64,000 nt of DNA from CAYXFD01 sp964464175 (GCA_964464175.1 CAYXFD010000013.1:1-64000); one strand, 5' to 3'. Shown: positions 1 to 8,213, numbered from the stretch's first letter. Numbers and translations: made by a program. The notes: generated from the sequence alone by a model not told the origin.

Positions 1-110
1 GGTTTGAAGGCTGTCGGTACCTCGAAAATCAGCCCCAACTGTAAAAGAAAAGTCTGACTGAATGTGATAACCTGATAAAGAATTTTCTGACACAACCGCA
101 CAGAGCTGAC

Positions 111-1991
111 ATGAGATTGATGAAAGAGGCAATAACTGTCTTGAAAAATGCAAGGAGAGATACCAGTGACTACGAAGATATTGCTAAGAAGTTAGATACC
201 TTACAGGAGAACAAAAAGGAGATAATTCGACTTTTGAAGGACAAATTTTTTCCCTATCCCGGGAGAGAGATGGAGAGCTTACATGAGTGCCGGATAATTG
301 AGCTGTATAAATCTCTGATCATTGAATCTGATGAACTCCTCTACAAGAATTTTCTAAAAAACATCCAAGAAGAGATAAGAGCAGAGAGTTGTCAATTATT
401 ACACAGGATCGAGGGAAAGATAAAAAAAGAAGAATCAAAACAATTACCAAGCATCGAAACCCTCTTAAAGCTATACGAAAAATATTCATATCTGGAAGAG
501 TATTTTGAGATTTTTTCCATTGATCCCGAATGGAAATATGCTGCGAAAACCGAAGAACTTTCAAAGCTTTGGCAATCCCTAAAACATGATTTGCCAGAGA
601 TAGAACATAAAATGAGTAGTATAGATAAAAAGACTGAGCCGCTTGAAAAAATGATAGCTGCATACAATCTACAGTCAGTTATTGACGACGCCATTAACAG
701 ACATAAGATAAAGTATCTGGAAACGGAAGTTGATGTCCGGTCATTAGAAGATAAAGGCAGGATAGTTTCACTTGTCATAGATGAACAGTTGCAGCTGCTT
801 CTAAAAGATTATCAGATAGATGATTTACCTGTAAATGGACTCACTATGAAAGACAGGTATGTACTGGTAAGAAGTAAGGTTTTTCAGTTGAGAGAGATTA
901 CAGGAAAGATACCGGCGGCAAGTGAAAGACTTAATGTAGTTAAGCGAATTATTAGTGACTATAGAGACAAAGCTCTTGATATTCTAAAAAAGATGAAAGA
1001 TGAACCGGAAAACTTTGATTCTTACGATGAATATGTTGACCTTCTAAAATTCAAGAAGAATGGTTTTCAGGAGTTAGGTGATCAAACAACCTCAGAAACC
1101 TATGGAGCAAAGGTAAACAGTCTTGATAAAGAAATGAGAAGCTTTACAGAAGAATTCCATATCTTAGAAAACACGATGACAAAAACCAAAGGAGACGATT
1201 CTGATAATGCCGTCGCTATGCTGACTCTCATCAGTTCCTGTGAATCTTTTCTTCAGCGGTTTAAAAACTCTTCGGTGAGCAAAACAATGCCTCATAAAAG
1301 CAATTATGCCAAGATCGAAGCTTTTCACACAGATCGTAAAGGTAAGTATGATGAATACCTTTCGAAGGCAGCGATTAAACAAAATCTCGTTCTTTATCAT
1401 GTCGATACCGGAACTCAATATACTTTTTTGTATCAAGACCGAGTTTGTATAGGTAGAGATGACGAATGCATACAGAATGATATAAATATTCCGATTAGGG
1501 CTGTTTCCAGGAAACACCTGGAACTGGATTTTTACAACGGTCTGTTCAGGGACAGGGGATCTTCTTACGGTACATTTGTAAATGAAGACGGCAAGATTAA
1601 GGTTATCGAACTGCCTTTAGAAGAAGTCAAAGAGTTCAATCTTGCTCTCAGTGTAACTTTTACGATAACTTCGATACCCCATCATTTCACCATGATCCGC
1701 TTTAAAAGGATTACTAATTCCAAAGTAAGTTATATAGGGGAACAGACACCTGAGTTTTGGGTAAAATCAATGAAAAAGAATGTATTTCTCAAAATCTTCA
1801 CCGGAATACCCGTATACTTTGACAAAAGGAATGGAATGATAGCTCAATCAGCCTTTAATGATGTTGATTATATTGAACTTGAATACAGGAACGGGCTGTT
1901 TTACTTGACTGACAGAAGCGAAAAGATGCTTTCAATGCCATTATTGAAAAATAACACCAGAATAGCCGGCTTTTATATAGAAGGAGACTAA
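111..1991 (+). CDS. FHA-domain protein with long helical N-terminus
   Basis: Residues 1-420 are Lys/Glu-rich and mostly helical, probably coiled coil. An FHA phosphothreonine-binding domain follows at about 425-520, with the signatures CIGRDDE, AVSRKHLEL and SSYGTFVNEDG. A C-terminal beta-rich segment of about 100 residues resembles in layout the tail of the zinc-ribbon FHA protein at 10052. There is no signal peptide or membrane segment, so it should be cytosolic. It sits 2 nt upstream of a PP2C phosphatase and upstream of two Ser/Thr kinases, so it probably reads kinase-generated phospho-Thr marks. No strong ribosome site precedes the ATG at 111; the frame is open back to a stop at 42-44 and a second ATG lies at 120, so the start is uncertain. 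FHA is visible; the partner is inferred. Confidence 0.85.
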   Translation: MRLMKEAITVLKNARRDTSDYEDIAKKLDTLQENKKEIIRLLKDKFFPYPGREMESLHECRIIELYKSLIIESDELLYKNFLKNIQEEIRAESCQLLHRIEGKIKKEESKQLPSIETLLKLYEKYSYLEEYFEIFSIDPEWKYAAKTEELSKLWQSLKHDLPEIEHKMSSIDKKTEPLEKMIAAYNLQSVIDDAINRHKIKYLETEVDVRSLEDKGRIVSLVIDEQLQLLLKDYQIDDLPVNGLTMKDRYVLVRSKVFQLREITGKIPAASERLNVVKRIISDYRDKALDILKKMKDEPENFDSYDEYVDLLKFKKNGFQELGDQTTSETYGAKVNSLDKEMRSFTEEFHILENTMTKTKGDDSDNAVAMLTLISSCESFLQRFKNSSVSKTMPHKSNYAKIEAFHTDRKGKYDEYLSKAAIKQNLVLYHVDTGTQYTFLYQDRVCIGRDDECIQNDINIPIRAVSRKHLELDFYNGLFRDRGSSYGTFVNEDGKIKVIELPLEEVKEFNLALSVTFTITSIPHHFTMIRFKRITNSKVSYIGEQTPEFWVKSMKKNVFLKIFTGIPVYFDKRNGMIAQSAFNDVDYIELEYRNGLFYLTDRSEKMLSMPLLKNNTRIAGFYIEGD

Positions 1992-1993
1992 AA

Positions 1994-3472
1994 ATGAGAA
2001 TCAATTATTTAGAACTATGTGAAAAAGGGAGAAAAACTAAAGTCTGTGAAGACTATGTCGCTCTGCCCGAAATCAATGAGAAGTATGAAATTTTTGACCT
2101 TAACTTTAAGACTAAAGGATGTCTTTTCGCCCTTTGTGACGGTATGGGGGGGCATAATGCCGGTGAAATTGCCAGTGAGTTATGTGCCAACTGGTTAGTA
2201 AAAGATTTTTACCGGAAGAAGATAGATAAACCGATACTCACCTGGTTTAAAGATCAGATAGTGGATATCAACGAGAGGATATTCAAATTGGCGAATGAGA
2301 ACGATCAATATTCGGGTATGGGTACAACGCTTGTTTCTCTTCTACTGACGCCAAAGTACGCATATATCCATAACGTAGGAGACAGCAGGCTCTATCTTTA
2401 CGATAACCGCCTTGTTCAGATTACAGAAGATCATTCCGAAGTTTGGCAGCTATACAAACAGGGGCTGATAGAAAAAGATGAGATTATCAACAATCGCAAA
2501 AAAAACATTATTACGGAAGCGATTGGTACCAATGCCCATGTTAAAATGAACTCCTATGCCATAGAAGTACCGGAAAAATTTATCTTTCTACTCTGTTCGG
2601 ACGGTTTGACAGATGTGATGACAGATGGGGAAATTGATTCCGTGATAAAGAACGGCAGCAATCTAAATGGCATAGCAGACTCACTCTATAGACTTTCGCA
2701 GAAAAAAGGCTCAAAGGATGATGTTTCAATCATTCTTGTTTCCAATTATCTGGAAAATTCTAAGGAGAAAAAATATATTGCTTTGGATAGTTTTGTCCCT
2801 GAGTTTGATGATGAAGTAACACTGTCTTCTTTGGAAAAAGATTATCCAAGAAGAAGACCAGACGATCGTAAACAGGCAGAAGAGTCTGAACCGGTCAAAG
2901 AGAAGGTGATTCAAGAAGACCTGAGACCTGAAAATGCACCAAATAAGCCAGAGGTGGAAAACAAGAAACCTTCCGGTTCCAGGAAAGGCTTGATCTGGAT
3001 ACTGCTCATCATTATAATAGCTGGAATAACAACCGTTACCACTTGTATTTCACAAAAAAAAAAGATAGATGAGTTGAATAGCCAATATATGCAAGCTAAG
3101 GAGGACCTGGCTGAGCTGAGAAGTTCGATTATAAGTCTTTTTTCTGGATTTGTTTCAATAGATAGCACATTTATTCAATTAATGGAACAAATGCAGCATT
3201 CGGAAGAGATTGGTGATGCTGAAAGGAGTTTGCTTAATGAGGTTCTGTTAAGAATCAATGAATCAGAAACACCGATAGACGATAGCGTGCGTGTAGATTC
3301 AGAGTATGTGTCTGATGAACAAGATTCTGTTAATCATGATAATATAACAGAAGAACAGGACAATGAATCAATTTCAGAAGAAGAGGTACAACTACAAGAA
3401 GATGAAGTTTTGGACACAATCATTACAGAACCGGAACAAGAGATAAAAGATTCTATACCGGGGACAGATTAA
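1994..3472 (+). CDS. PP2C-family Ser/Thr phosphatase with one TM segment and acidic tail
   Basis: The metal-dependent phosphatase (PP2C/Stp1) motifs are present in order: DGMGGHNAGE, GMGTTLVS, NVGDSRLYLY, EDHSE, LCSDGLTD and DDVSII, covering about residues 1-255 with the metal-binding Asp residues intact. A Pro/Glu linker leads to one transmembrane helix at about 332-352 (IWILLIIIIAGITTV), then a short coiled coil and a highly acidic tail. The catalytic domain is therefore probably cytoplasmic and tethered to the inner membrane. The start has a good Shine-Dalgarno (AAGGAG) 2 nt after the FHA gene. It should oppose the kinases at 3791 and 5887. The same frame continues past TAA 3470-3472 with 26 more acidic codons to TAG 3551-3553, so the tail may be recently shortened. 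Confidence 0.92.
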   Translation: MRINYLELCEKGRKTKVCEDYVALPEINEKYEIFDLNFKTKGCLFALCDGMGGHNAGEIASELCANWLVKDFYRKKIDKPILTWFKDQIVDINERIFKLANENDQYSGMGTTLVSLLLTPKYAYIHNVGDSRLYLYDNRLVQITEDHSEVWQLYKQGLIEKDEIINNRKKNIITEAIGTNAHVKMNSYAIEVPEKFIFLLCSDGLTDVMTDGEIDSVIKNGSNLNGIADSLYRLSQKKGSKDDVSIILVSNYLENSKEKKYIALDSFVPEFDDEVTLSSLEKDYPRRRPDDRKQAEESEPVKEKVIQEDLRPENAPNKPEVENKKPSGSRKGLIWILLIIIIAGITTVTTCISQKKKIDELNSQYMQAKEDLAELRSSIISLFSGFVSIDSTFIQLMEQMQHSEEIGDAERSLLNEVLLRINESETPIDDSVRVDSEYVSDEQDSVNHDNITEEQDNESISEEEVQLQEDEVLDTIITEPEQEIKDSIPGTD

Positions 3473-3553
3473 TCTGAACAAGACCCGAACGTTATCGAAC
3501 AGGAAACTGAAGGTGATACTACAAACACCGAAAATGAAGAAAACGATAAATAG
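3473..3553 (+). other. In-frame acidic extension after the PP2C stop codon
   Basis: Immediately after TAA 3470-3472 the PP2C frame continues for 26 sense codons rich in Glu, Asp, Asn and Thr (for example VIEQETEGD, TENEEND) before TAG at 3551-3553. Composition matches the preceding tail. This suggests a recent nonsense mutation, or less likely readthrough. Confidence 0.55.
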
Positions 3554-3587
3554 TGGTTTTGATGACTAATACCATTGACTCATTTCT

Positions 3588-3767
3588 CCAGAGCATCCTG
3601 CTCTGCTTTTTCCAATGTATCAAAGGCTTTTCAACCCGTGAAGTCTTGTTTTATACTTCACTGGGTCCAGCCTTTGACCAACGTCTCCAAACCTTCCAGG
3701 TCTGGTATTTTCAATGTATCAAAGGCATCTTGCCTTTGACCAATGTCACCAGAGCATCCTGCTCTGG
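3588..3767 (+). repeat. Hairpin array upstream of kinase 1 (copy A)
   Basis: This is a tandem series of short perfect or near-perfect palindromes. CCAGAGC/GCTCTG with a 5-nt loop lies at 3588-3606. A larger nested hairpin closes with CAAAGGC/GCCTTTG at 3621-3676 and has an inner stem ACCCGTGAAG/CTTCACTGGGT. An imperfect CCAAACC/GGTCTGG hairpin lies at 3688-3706. CAAAGGC/GCCTTTG recurs at 3720-3738 and CCAGAGC/GCTCTGG at 3749-3767. Loops are 5 nt (ATCCT, TTCCA, ATCTT). A near-identical array precedes the second kinase. It lies in the 5' leader or promoter zone, immediately upstream of the RBS. Confidence 0.85.
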
Positions 3768-3790
3768 TCTAATAATTAACAGGAGCATAT

Positions 3791-5608
3791 ATGCCGTATT
3801 GTATAAACTGCAGAAAAGAGATCAAGACAGATTGGCAGGCCTGTCCTTTCTGTGGCACACCCAATGTGCTTTCAGGCAAACAGGCAGAAACAGGCAACAA
3901 GCAGAAAGATAGTTTAGATAAACCGGAATCAGGTTCCGGTACAATTGATCCGGGAACCGGTATCTATGGTCTCGATTATGACAATCTGCCTTCCGGAACT
4001 CTCATTGATGGTAAGTATAGAATAGAAGAGAAGCTGGGGCAAGGGGGCTTCGGTACTGTCTATAAAGCCTGGTATGATAACATGGATGAGTGGCGGGCAC
4101 TGAAGATAATCTCCCGGGAACATTATGATGATAAAGAGATTATCCGTGACCTCCGAACCGAGGCAAAGAAGCTTAACAGTGTCAATCATCACAATGTGGT
4201 CCGTTTCTATGATGTTCATCTGACTGGAGAGATCAAGTATTTCGATATGGAGTACATAGATGGTGGAGATCTGGTAGATCTGAAGCTCTCTTATCCTGAT
4301 AAGAGAGTTCCGGAAGAGAGGGTCAGAGAGATAGCTTTGCAGATAGCTGGAGGAATGATAGCTATCCATCAGAAGAATATAATTCACAAGGATATCAAAC
4401 CGCAGAATATCCTTCTTACCAAAGATGGTGAGGTTAAGATAACCGATTTCGGTATTGCTGAGCAGTTTAGTTCATCCCGCAGCCGGCTGAAATTAGCCAG
4501 CCGTGCCGGAACCCCTGCTTATATGAGCCCTGAGCATATAATAGGTGAGGATGTAGGTATAGAGACAGATGTCTGGTCATTCGGAGTATTGATCTATGAG
4601 CTGTTAACCGGCAAACAATTGTACAGAGGCGAATCGCAGACAGATATCCTGACCCAGATAGAGAGAAGACCTTATAAAGCTGTTTCTGATCTGTCTCAGA
4701 GATGGAACAGTTTGTTAGCGGATTGCCTGAAATACAATTTCCGGGAAAGGATAGGAAGTTTTAGTGATGTTACTAACTATCTGAAGAATAAAGCCAGACC
4801 ATCAAAAAGACAATCATCTGATCTGATAGAGAATATCCCGGCAAAAATACGATTGCCTGATCTGATAGATATGATTCCGGTAGAAGGTGGCAGTTTCATG
4901 ATGGGCAGCGATGATAAAGATGCATACGATGACGAAAAACCAGTCCATAAGGTAACGTTGGATTCATACTTTATTGGAAAGTATCCTATCACCCAAAAAC
5001 AGTATCAAGCGGTAATGGGCAGCAATCCATCCCATTTCAAGGGAGATAATCTTCCTGTAGAGAAAGTCAATTGGTATAAAGCGATAGAGTTTTGCAACAA
5101 ACTAAGCATTAGAGAAGGCTTGACCCCTGTTTACAGTATAGATGGCAACACCAGTCCAAACAACTGGTCAATCGGCACAATAGTTGCCAATTGGGGTGCG
5201 AACGGCTATCGTCTGCCAACGGAAACCGAATGGGAATATGCGGCGAGAGGGGGTAACAAATCGCGAGGTTTTACCTATTCGGGTAGTAATAGTATAGGAG
5301 ATGTGGTTTGGTATGAAGGAAATTCAGGCGGTAGGTCTCATCCAGTGGGTACAAAAAGAGCAAATGAACTGGGGCTTTATGATATGAGTGGCAATGTCTT
5401 TGAATGGTGCTGGGACTGGTATGAAAGCTACAGCAGCAGAGCTAAAACCAACCCCCGGGGTCCTGATAACGGAGAATATGCCATTTTGCGTGGCGGGTCG
5501 TGGGCCGACAGCGGCAGCAGCTGTCGTGTTGCCAACCGCGGTAGGGTCGGCGTCGGTCAAGCCCCCTACTACTACTACGGGTTTCGTGTTGCCAGGACTC
5601 GTTTATGA
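3791..5608 (+). CDS. Zinc-ribbon Ser/Thr kinase with DGR-variable FGE-type C-terminus (soluble)
   Basis: This 605-residue protein has a C4 zinc ribbon (C4, C7, C18, C21), a linker, and a Hanks-type kinase at about 75-335. The kinase has a GQGGFG P-loop, K105, IIHKDIKPQN with catalytic D201 (non-RD: Lys precedes Asp), DFG at 219-221 and GTPAYMSPEH. An FGE-sulfatase/SUMF1-like domain follows at about 358-603 (EGGSFMMG, GYRLPTETEWEYAARGG, GLYDMSGNVFEW, LRGGSW, GFRVAR). Codons from about 564 onward are variable repeat VR1 of the downstream DGR template. No transmembrane segment is visible between kinase and FGE domain, unlike its paralogue, so it should be cytosolic. The start follows AGGAG. It is a duplicate of the 5887 gene, with shared upstream hairpins and shared 3' flank. 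Its ligand is unknown. Confidence 0.93.
   Translation: MPYCINCRKEIKTDWQACPFCGTPNVLSGKQAETGNKQKDSLDKPESGSGTIDPGTGIYGLDYDNLPSGTLIDGKYRIEEKLGQGGFGTVYKAWYDNMDEWRALKIISREHYDDKEIIRDLRTEAKKLNSVNHHNVVRFYDVHLTGEIKYFDMEYIDGGDLVDLKLSYPDKRVPEERVREIALQIAGGMIAIHQKNIIHKDIKPQNILLTKDGEVKITDFGIAEQFSSSRSRLKLASRAGTPAYMSPEHIIGEDVGIETDVWSFGVLIYELLTGKQLYRGESQTDILTQIERRPYKAVSDLSQRWNSLLADCLKYNFRERIGSFSDVTNYLKNKARPSKRQSSDLIENIPAKIRLPDLIDMIPVEGGSFMMGSDDKDAYDDEKPVHKVTLDSYFIGKYPITQKQYQAVMGSNPSHFKGDNLPVEKVNWYKAIEFCNKLSIREGLTPVYSIDGNTSPNNWSIGTIVANWGANGYRLPTETEWEYAARGGNKSRGFTYSGSNSIGDVVWYEGNSGGRSHPVGTKRANELGLYDMSGNVFEWCWDWYESYSSRAKTNPRGPDNGEYAILRGGSWADSGSSCRVANRGRVGVGQAPYYYYGFRVARTRL
5480..5599 (+). repeat. DGR variable repeat VR1
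   Basis: This 120-bp segment at the 3' end of kinase 1 is homologous to the template repeat at 9642-9758. I aligned it by hand. There are about 20 substitutions, all at template adenines. It also has one G-to-A difference at the 5' edge (codon ATT versus GTT) and insertions of 2 nt and 1 nt that together keep frame but shift the reading of the intervening CGGTCAA block. The 3' end GGGTTTCGTGTTGCC is conserved (IMH-like). It differs from the TR by AGG versus AAG at the very end, as VR2 does. Confidence 0.93.
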
Positions 5609-5640
5609 TTACCCTTTATACTTTTACCCTTTTACCCTTT
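5600..5640 (+). repeat. 41-bp 3' flank identical to the VR2 flank
   Basis: The 41 nt after VR1 (last codons, stop and a TACCCTTT-rich stretch) are identical to 8044-8084 after VR2, then the two diverge. The template lacks this sequence. It marks the extent of the kinase duplication. VR1 is followed only by a tiny CTTC/GAAG hairpin, not by the palindromes found after VR2. Confidence 0.85.
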
Positions 5641-5712
5641 ACTTTTTTTTACTTCAAAGAAGAAACAGATGAGAGGAAATGAAGGCAAGATGAGCCTGAT
5701 TGTTGAATGTAT

Positions 5713-5859
5713 CAAAGGCTTTTCAACCCGTGAAGTCTTGTTTTTTACTTCACTGGGTCCAGCCTTTGACCAAAGTCTCCAGACCTTCCAGGTCTGGTAT
5801 TTCCAATGTATCAAAGGCATCTTGCCTTTGACCAACGTCTCCAGAGCATCCTGCTCTGG
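5713..5859 (+). repeat. Hairpin array upstream of kinase 2 (copy B)
   Basis: This is the second copy of the palindrome array. CAAAGGC/GCCTTTG closes a nested hairpin at 5713-5768. A perfect CCAGACC/GGTCTGG hairpin with loop TTCCA lies at 5779-5797, CAAAGGC/GCCTTTG with loop ATCTT at 5812-5830, and CCAGAGC/GCTCTGG with loop ATCCT at 5841-5859. Differences from copy A improve pairing in the third element, which fits selection for structure. The RBS (AGGAGCATAT) follows directly. Confidence 0.85.
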
Positions 5860-5886
5860 TTTTGATACTAAACAACAGGAGCATAT

Positions 5887-8052
5887 ATGCATTATTGTAT
5901 AAACTGTCGAAAAGAGATCAAAGAAGATTGGGATTCCTGTCCTTTCTGCGGAACACCCAATGTACTTTCGGGAGAACAGGCAGAATCAGACAGCAAGCAG
6001 AAAGATAGCTTAGATAAGCGTGAATCAGATTCCGGTACAATTGATCCGGGAACAGGTATCTATGGTCTCGATTATGACAACCTGCCATCCGGTACTCTCA
6101 TTGACGGTAAATACCGGATAGAAGAGAAGCTGGGGAAGGGTGGCTTCGGCACTGTCTATAAGGTCTGGTATGAACACCTGTCAAAATGGCGGGCGATAAA
6201 GATAATCTCCAGAGAGTTTTATGATGATAAGGAAGTAATCCATGAACTGAAATCGGAAGCAGATAAACATGATTCTGTTAATCATCCTAATGTAGTTCGT
6301 TTCTATGATGTTCATCTTGATGGAGAGATCAAGTATTTTGATATGGAGTACATAGATGGTGGAGACCTGGTAGATTTGAAGCTTTCTTATCCCGGCAAGA
6401 GAGTTCCGGAAGAGAGGGTCAGGGAGATAGCCTTACAGATAGCTGATGGAATGATCGCTATCCATCAGAAGAACATCATTCACAAGGATATCAAACCGCA
6501 GAATATCCTCCTAACCAAAGACGGCACTGTCAAGATTGCCGATTTCGGCATTGCTGAGAAATTCCGCAACTCCCGCAGCCGTTTGAAATTAGCCAGCCGT
6601 GCCGGTACCCCAGCCTATATGAGTCCGGAACACCTGATCGGCGAAGATGTAGGGAGAGAGACAGACATCTGGTCATTCGGAGTGATGATGTATGAGCTGT
6701 TAACCGGTAAACAGCTCTATAACGGTGAATCTCAGTCTGATGTTCTGATGCAGATAAAAGAGCGTTCTTTCCATTCACATTCCTCAATATCCGAAAGCTG
6801 GAATAGAATGCTTGAGAAATGCCTACAGTATAAATATGAAGATCGTTTCCGTAATTTTGGTGAGGTGTTATCTTTTGTAAACACACCTTTCAAACCTTCT
6901 AAAAAGAAGAGATTAAAGAAACCTGTGGTGAAAAAGGATCAACCTCAAAAGAGAAATGTTGCAATTTTCATTGTAATGATTCTATTAGCTCTTGGCGGAA
7001 TTAGTTCCTTTCTTCTTTTTAAATCCGGTGTTGGCAAAACAGCGGTTAGTGAAACAAGTTCCGTTGAATCTGAGACAGGATTAAGAGATAAAGTTGAAAG
7101 AGTACCCGTTCCCAATTTACGAGGATTGACTATAGAACAAGCCCGTTCAAGGATTAGCAATGCCGGTTTGGTTGTAGGTCAGACCACTGAACGCAGAGAT
7201 AACGACAACATCGGCAAAGTGATTTCATCTTCTCCTTCCTCGGGAGAGTTGAACCGGGGCAGTAGAATCGATCTGGTCGTCGGTATAGCCGGAGATTATA
7301 CTTCATCAACCGGAATAGATATGATTTTCGTAGAAGGGGGTACATTTCAGATGGGTAATCCCTCCGGAGGAGCCAGCGATGAAAGACCGGTTCACAGTGT
7401 AACATTAAGCGATTTCTATATTGGAAAACATGAGGTTTCGCAGAAGGAGTATAAAGCGGTAATGGGGAGTAATCCATCTAATTTCAAAGGTGATAATCTT
7501 CCGGTTGAGAGAGTCAGTTGGTTTAATGCGGTAGAGTTTTGTAACAAATTGAGCATTAGAGAAGGTTTGACACCGGTTTATAGCATCAATAATAATAGCA
7601 GTCCGTCAAACTGGAGCGGTGGTACTATAACCGCTAACTGGAATGCCAACGGCTATCGTCTTCCGACAGAGTCAGAATGGGAGTATGCAGCCCGTGGTGG
7701 TAACAAATCGCGAGGTTTTACCTATTCGGGAAGCAATTCTATAGGAGATGTGGCGTGGTATACTTCTAATTCAAACGGTAAAACTCACCCTGTTGGCACT
7801 AAGAGAGCTAATGAATTAGGGCTTTATGATATGTCGGGTAATGTCTGGGAATGGTGCTGGGACTGGTATGGAGAATATTCAAGCAGTGCTAAGACCAACC
7901 CCCGCGGTCCTGCCAACGGCAGCTCTGCCGTTTTGCGTGGCGGGTCGTGGAACTTCTACGACTACTGCTGTCGTGTTGCCGCCCGCGGTAGGAGCAATCG
8001 GTCAAACTCCAGCAACAGCCACGGGTTTCGTGTTGCCAGGACTCGTTTATGA
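5887..8052 (+). CDS. PknB-like receptor kinase: zinc ribbon, kinase, TM, PASTA, DGR-variable FGE domain
   Basis: This protein has 721 residues. A C4 zinc ribbon lies at 1-25 and a Hanks-type kinase at about 75-335 (GKGGFG, K105, HKDIKPQN with D201, DFG 219-221). A strongly basic stretch at 337-356 precedes one TM helix at about 357-378 (IFIVMILLALGGISSFLLF). One PASTA domain follows at about 405-468 (VPVPNLRGLTIEQA ... GLVVGQ ... SGELNRGS), then an FGE-sulfatase/C-type-lectin-like domain at about 475-720. The positive-inside rule puts the kinase in the cytoplasm and PASTA plus the variable domain outside the inner membrane, as in PknB/PrkC. The last ~40 codons are VR2, the closest match to the template. 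Likely role, inferred: a receptor kinase whose ligand-binding face is diversified by the adjacent DGR. Confidence 0.95.
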   Translation: MHYCINCRKEIKEDWDSCPFCGTPNVLSGEQAESDSKQKDSLDKRESDSGTIDPGTGIYGLDYDNLPSGTLIDGKYRIEEKLGKGGFGTVYKVWYEHLSKWRAIKIISREFYDDKEVIHELKSEADKHDSVNHPNVVRFYDVHLDGEIKYFDMEYIDGGDLVDLKLSYPGKRVPEERVREIALQIADGMIAIHQKNIIHKDIKPQNILLTKDGTVKIADFGIAEKFRNSRSRLKLASRAGTPAYMSPEHLIGEDVGRETDIWSFGVMMYELLTGKQLYNGESQSDVLMQIKERSFHSHSSISESWNRMLEKCLQYKYEDRFRNFGEVLSFVNTPFKPSKKKRLKKPVVKKDQPQKRNVAIFIVMILLALGGISSFLLFKSGVGKTAVSETSSVESETGLRDKVERVPVPNLRGLTIEQARSRISNAGLVVGQTTERRDNDNIGKVISSSPSSGELNRGSRIDLVVGIAGDYTSSTGIDMIFVEGGTFQMGNPSGGASDERPVHSVTLSDFYIGKHEVSQKEYKAVMGSNPSNFKGDNLPVERVSWFNAVEFCNKLSIREGLTPVYSINNNSSPSNWSGGTITANWNANGYRLPTESEWEYAARGGNKSRGFTYSGSNSIGDVAWYTSNSNGKTHPVGTKRANELGLYDMSGNVWEWCWDWYGEYSSSAKTNPRGPANGSSAVLRGGSWNFYDYCCRVAARGRSNRSNSSNSHGFRVARTRL
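7927..8043 (+). repeat. DGR variable repeat VR2
   Basis: This 117-bp segment has the same length as the template at 9642-9758. In my hand alignment 16 positions differ, all at template adenines (A to T, G or C), and every non-adenine position is identical. This is the hallmark of mutagenic retrohoming. It encodes the C-terminal loop of the FGE domain, including the invariant RGGSW, CRVA and GFRVA frames with variable residues between them. Confidence 0.96.
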
Positions 8053-8083
8053 TTACCCTTTATACTTTTACCCTTTTACCCTT

Positions 8084-8139
8084 TTCACCCTGTGAAATTG
8101 CACTTTGTGCACCTGCGGAGCAGGATTTCACGGGGTGAA
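8084..8139 (+). repeat. Perfect three-way-junction palindrome downstream of VR2
   Basis: A 15-bp outer stem pairs 8084-8098 (TTCACCCTGTGAAAT) with 8125-8139, with one T-G wobble. It encloses exactly two abutting small hairpins: TGCAC/GTGCA with loop TTT (8099-8111) and CCTGC/GCAGG with loop GGA (8112-8124). No unpaired base remains at the junction. It begins 41 nt after the VR2 end. Hairpin/cruciform structures just downstream of a VR are known to aid target recognition in the Bordetella phage DGR. The same role here is inferred. Confidence 0.85.
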
Positions 8140-8149
8140 CTTCTTTTTG

Positions 8150-8176
8150 TTACTTTTTCTTTCTAAGAAAAAGTAA
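8150..8176 (+). repeat. 12-bp hairpin between VR2 and avd
   Basis: TTACTTTTTCTT (8150-8161) and AAGAAAAAGTAA (8165-8176) form a perfect 12-bp stem with a 3-nt loop, 10 nt after the three-way junction. There is no T-run after it on the plus strand, so it is not a canonical terminator for the kinase. It may be part of the DGR target structure or a weak transcriptional barrier before avd. Confidence 0.7.
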
Positions 8177-8213
8177 ATATTTTGTAATGTAGCTTGATGC
8201 TAAAGGACTTGTT

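Noticed and set aside
3588..3767. CRISPR array
   Set aside because: Repeats are palindromes of differing sequence with no constant repeat/spacer periodicity, and there are no cas genes.
3553..3912. 119-codon frame spanning the hairpin array and the start of kinase 1
   Set aside because: It runs through the palindromes and overlaps the kinase start in another frame; no ribosome site or family resemblance.
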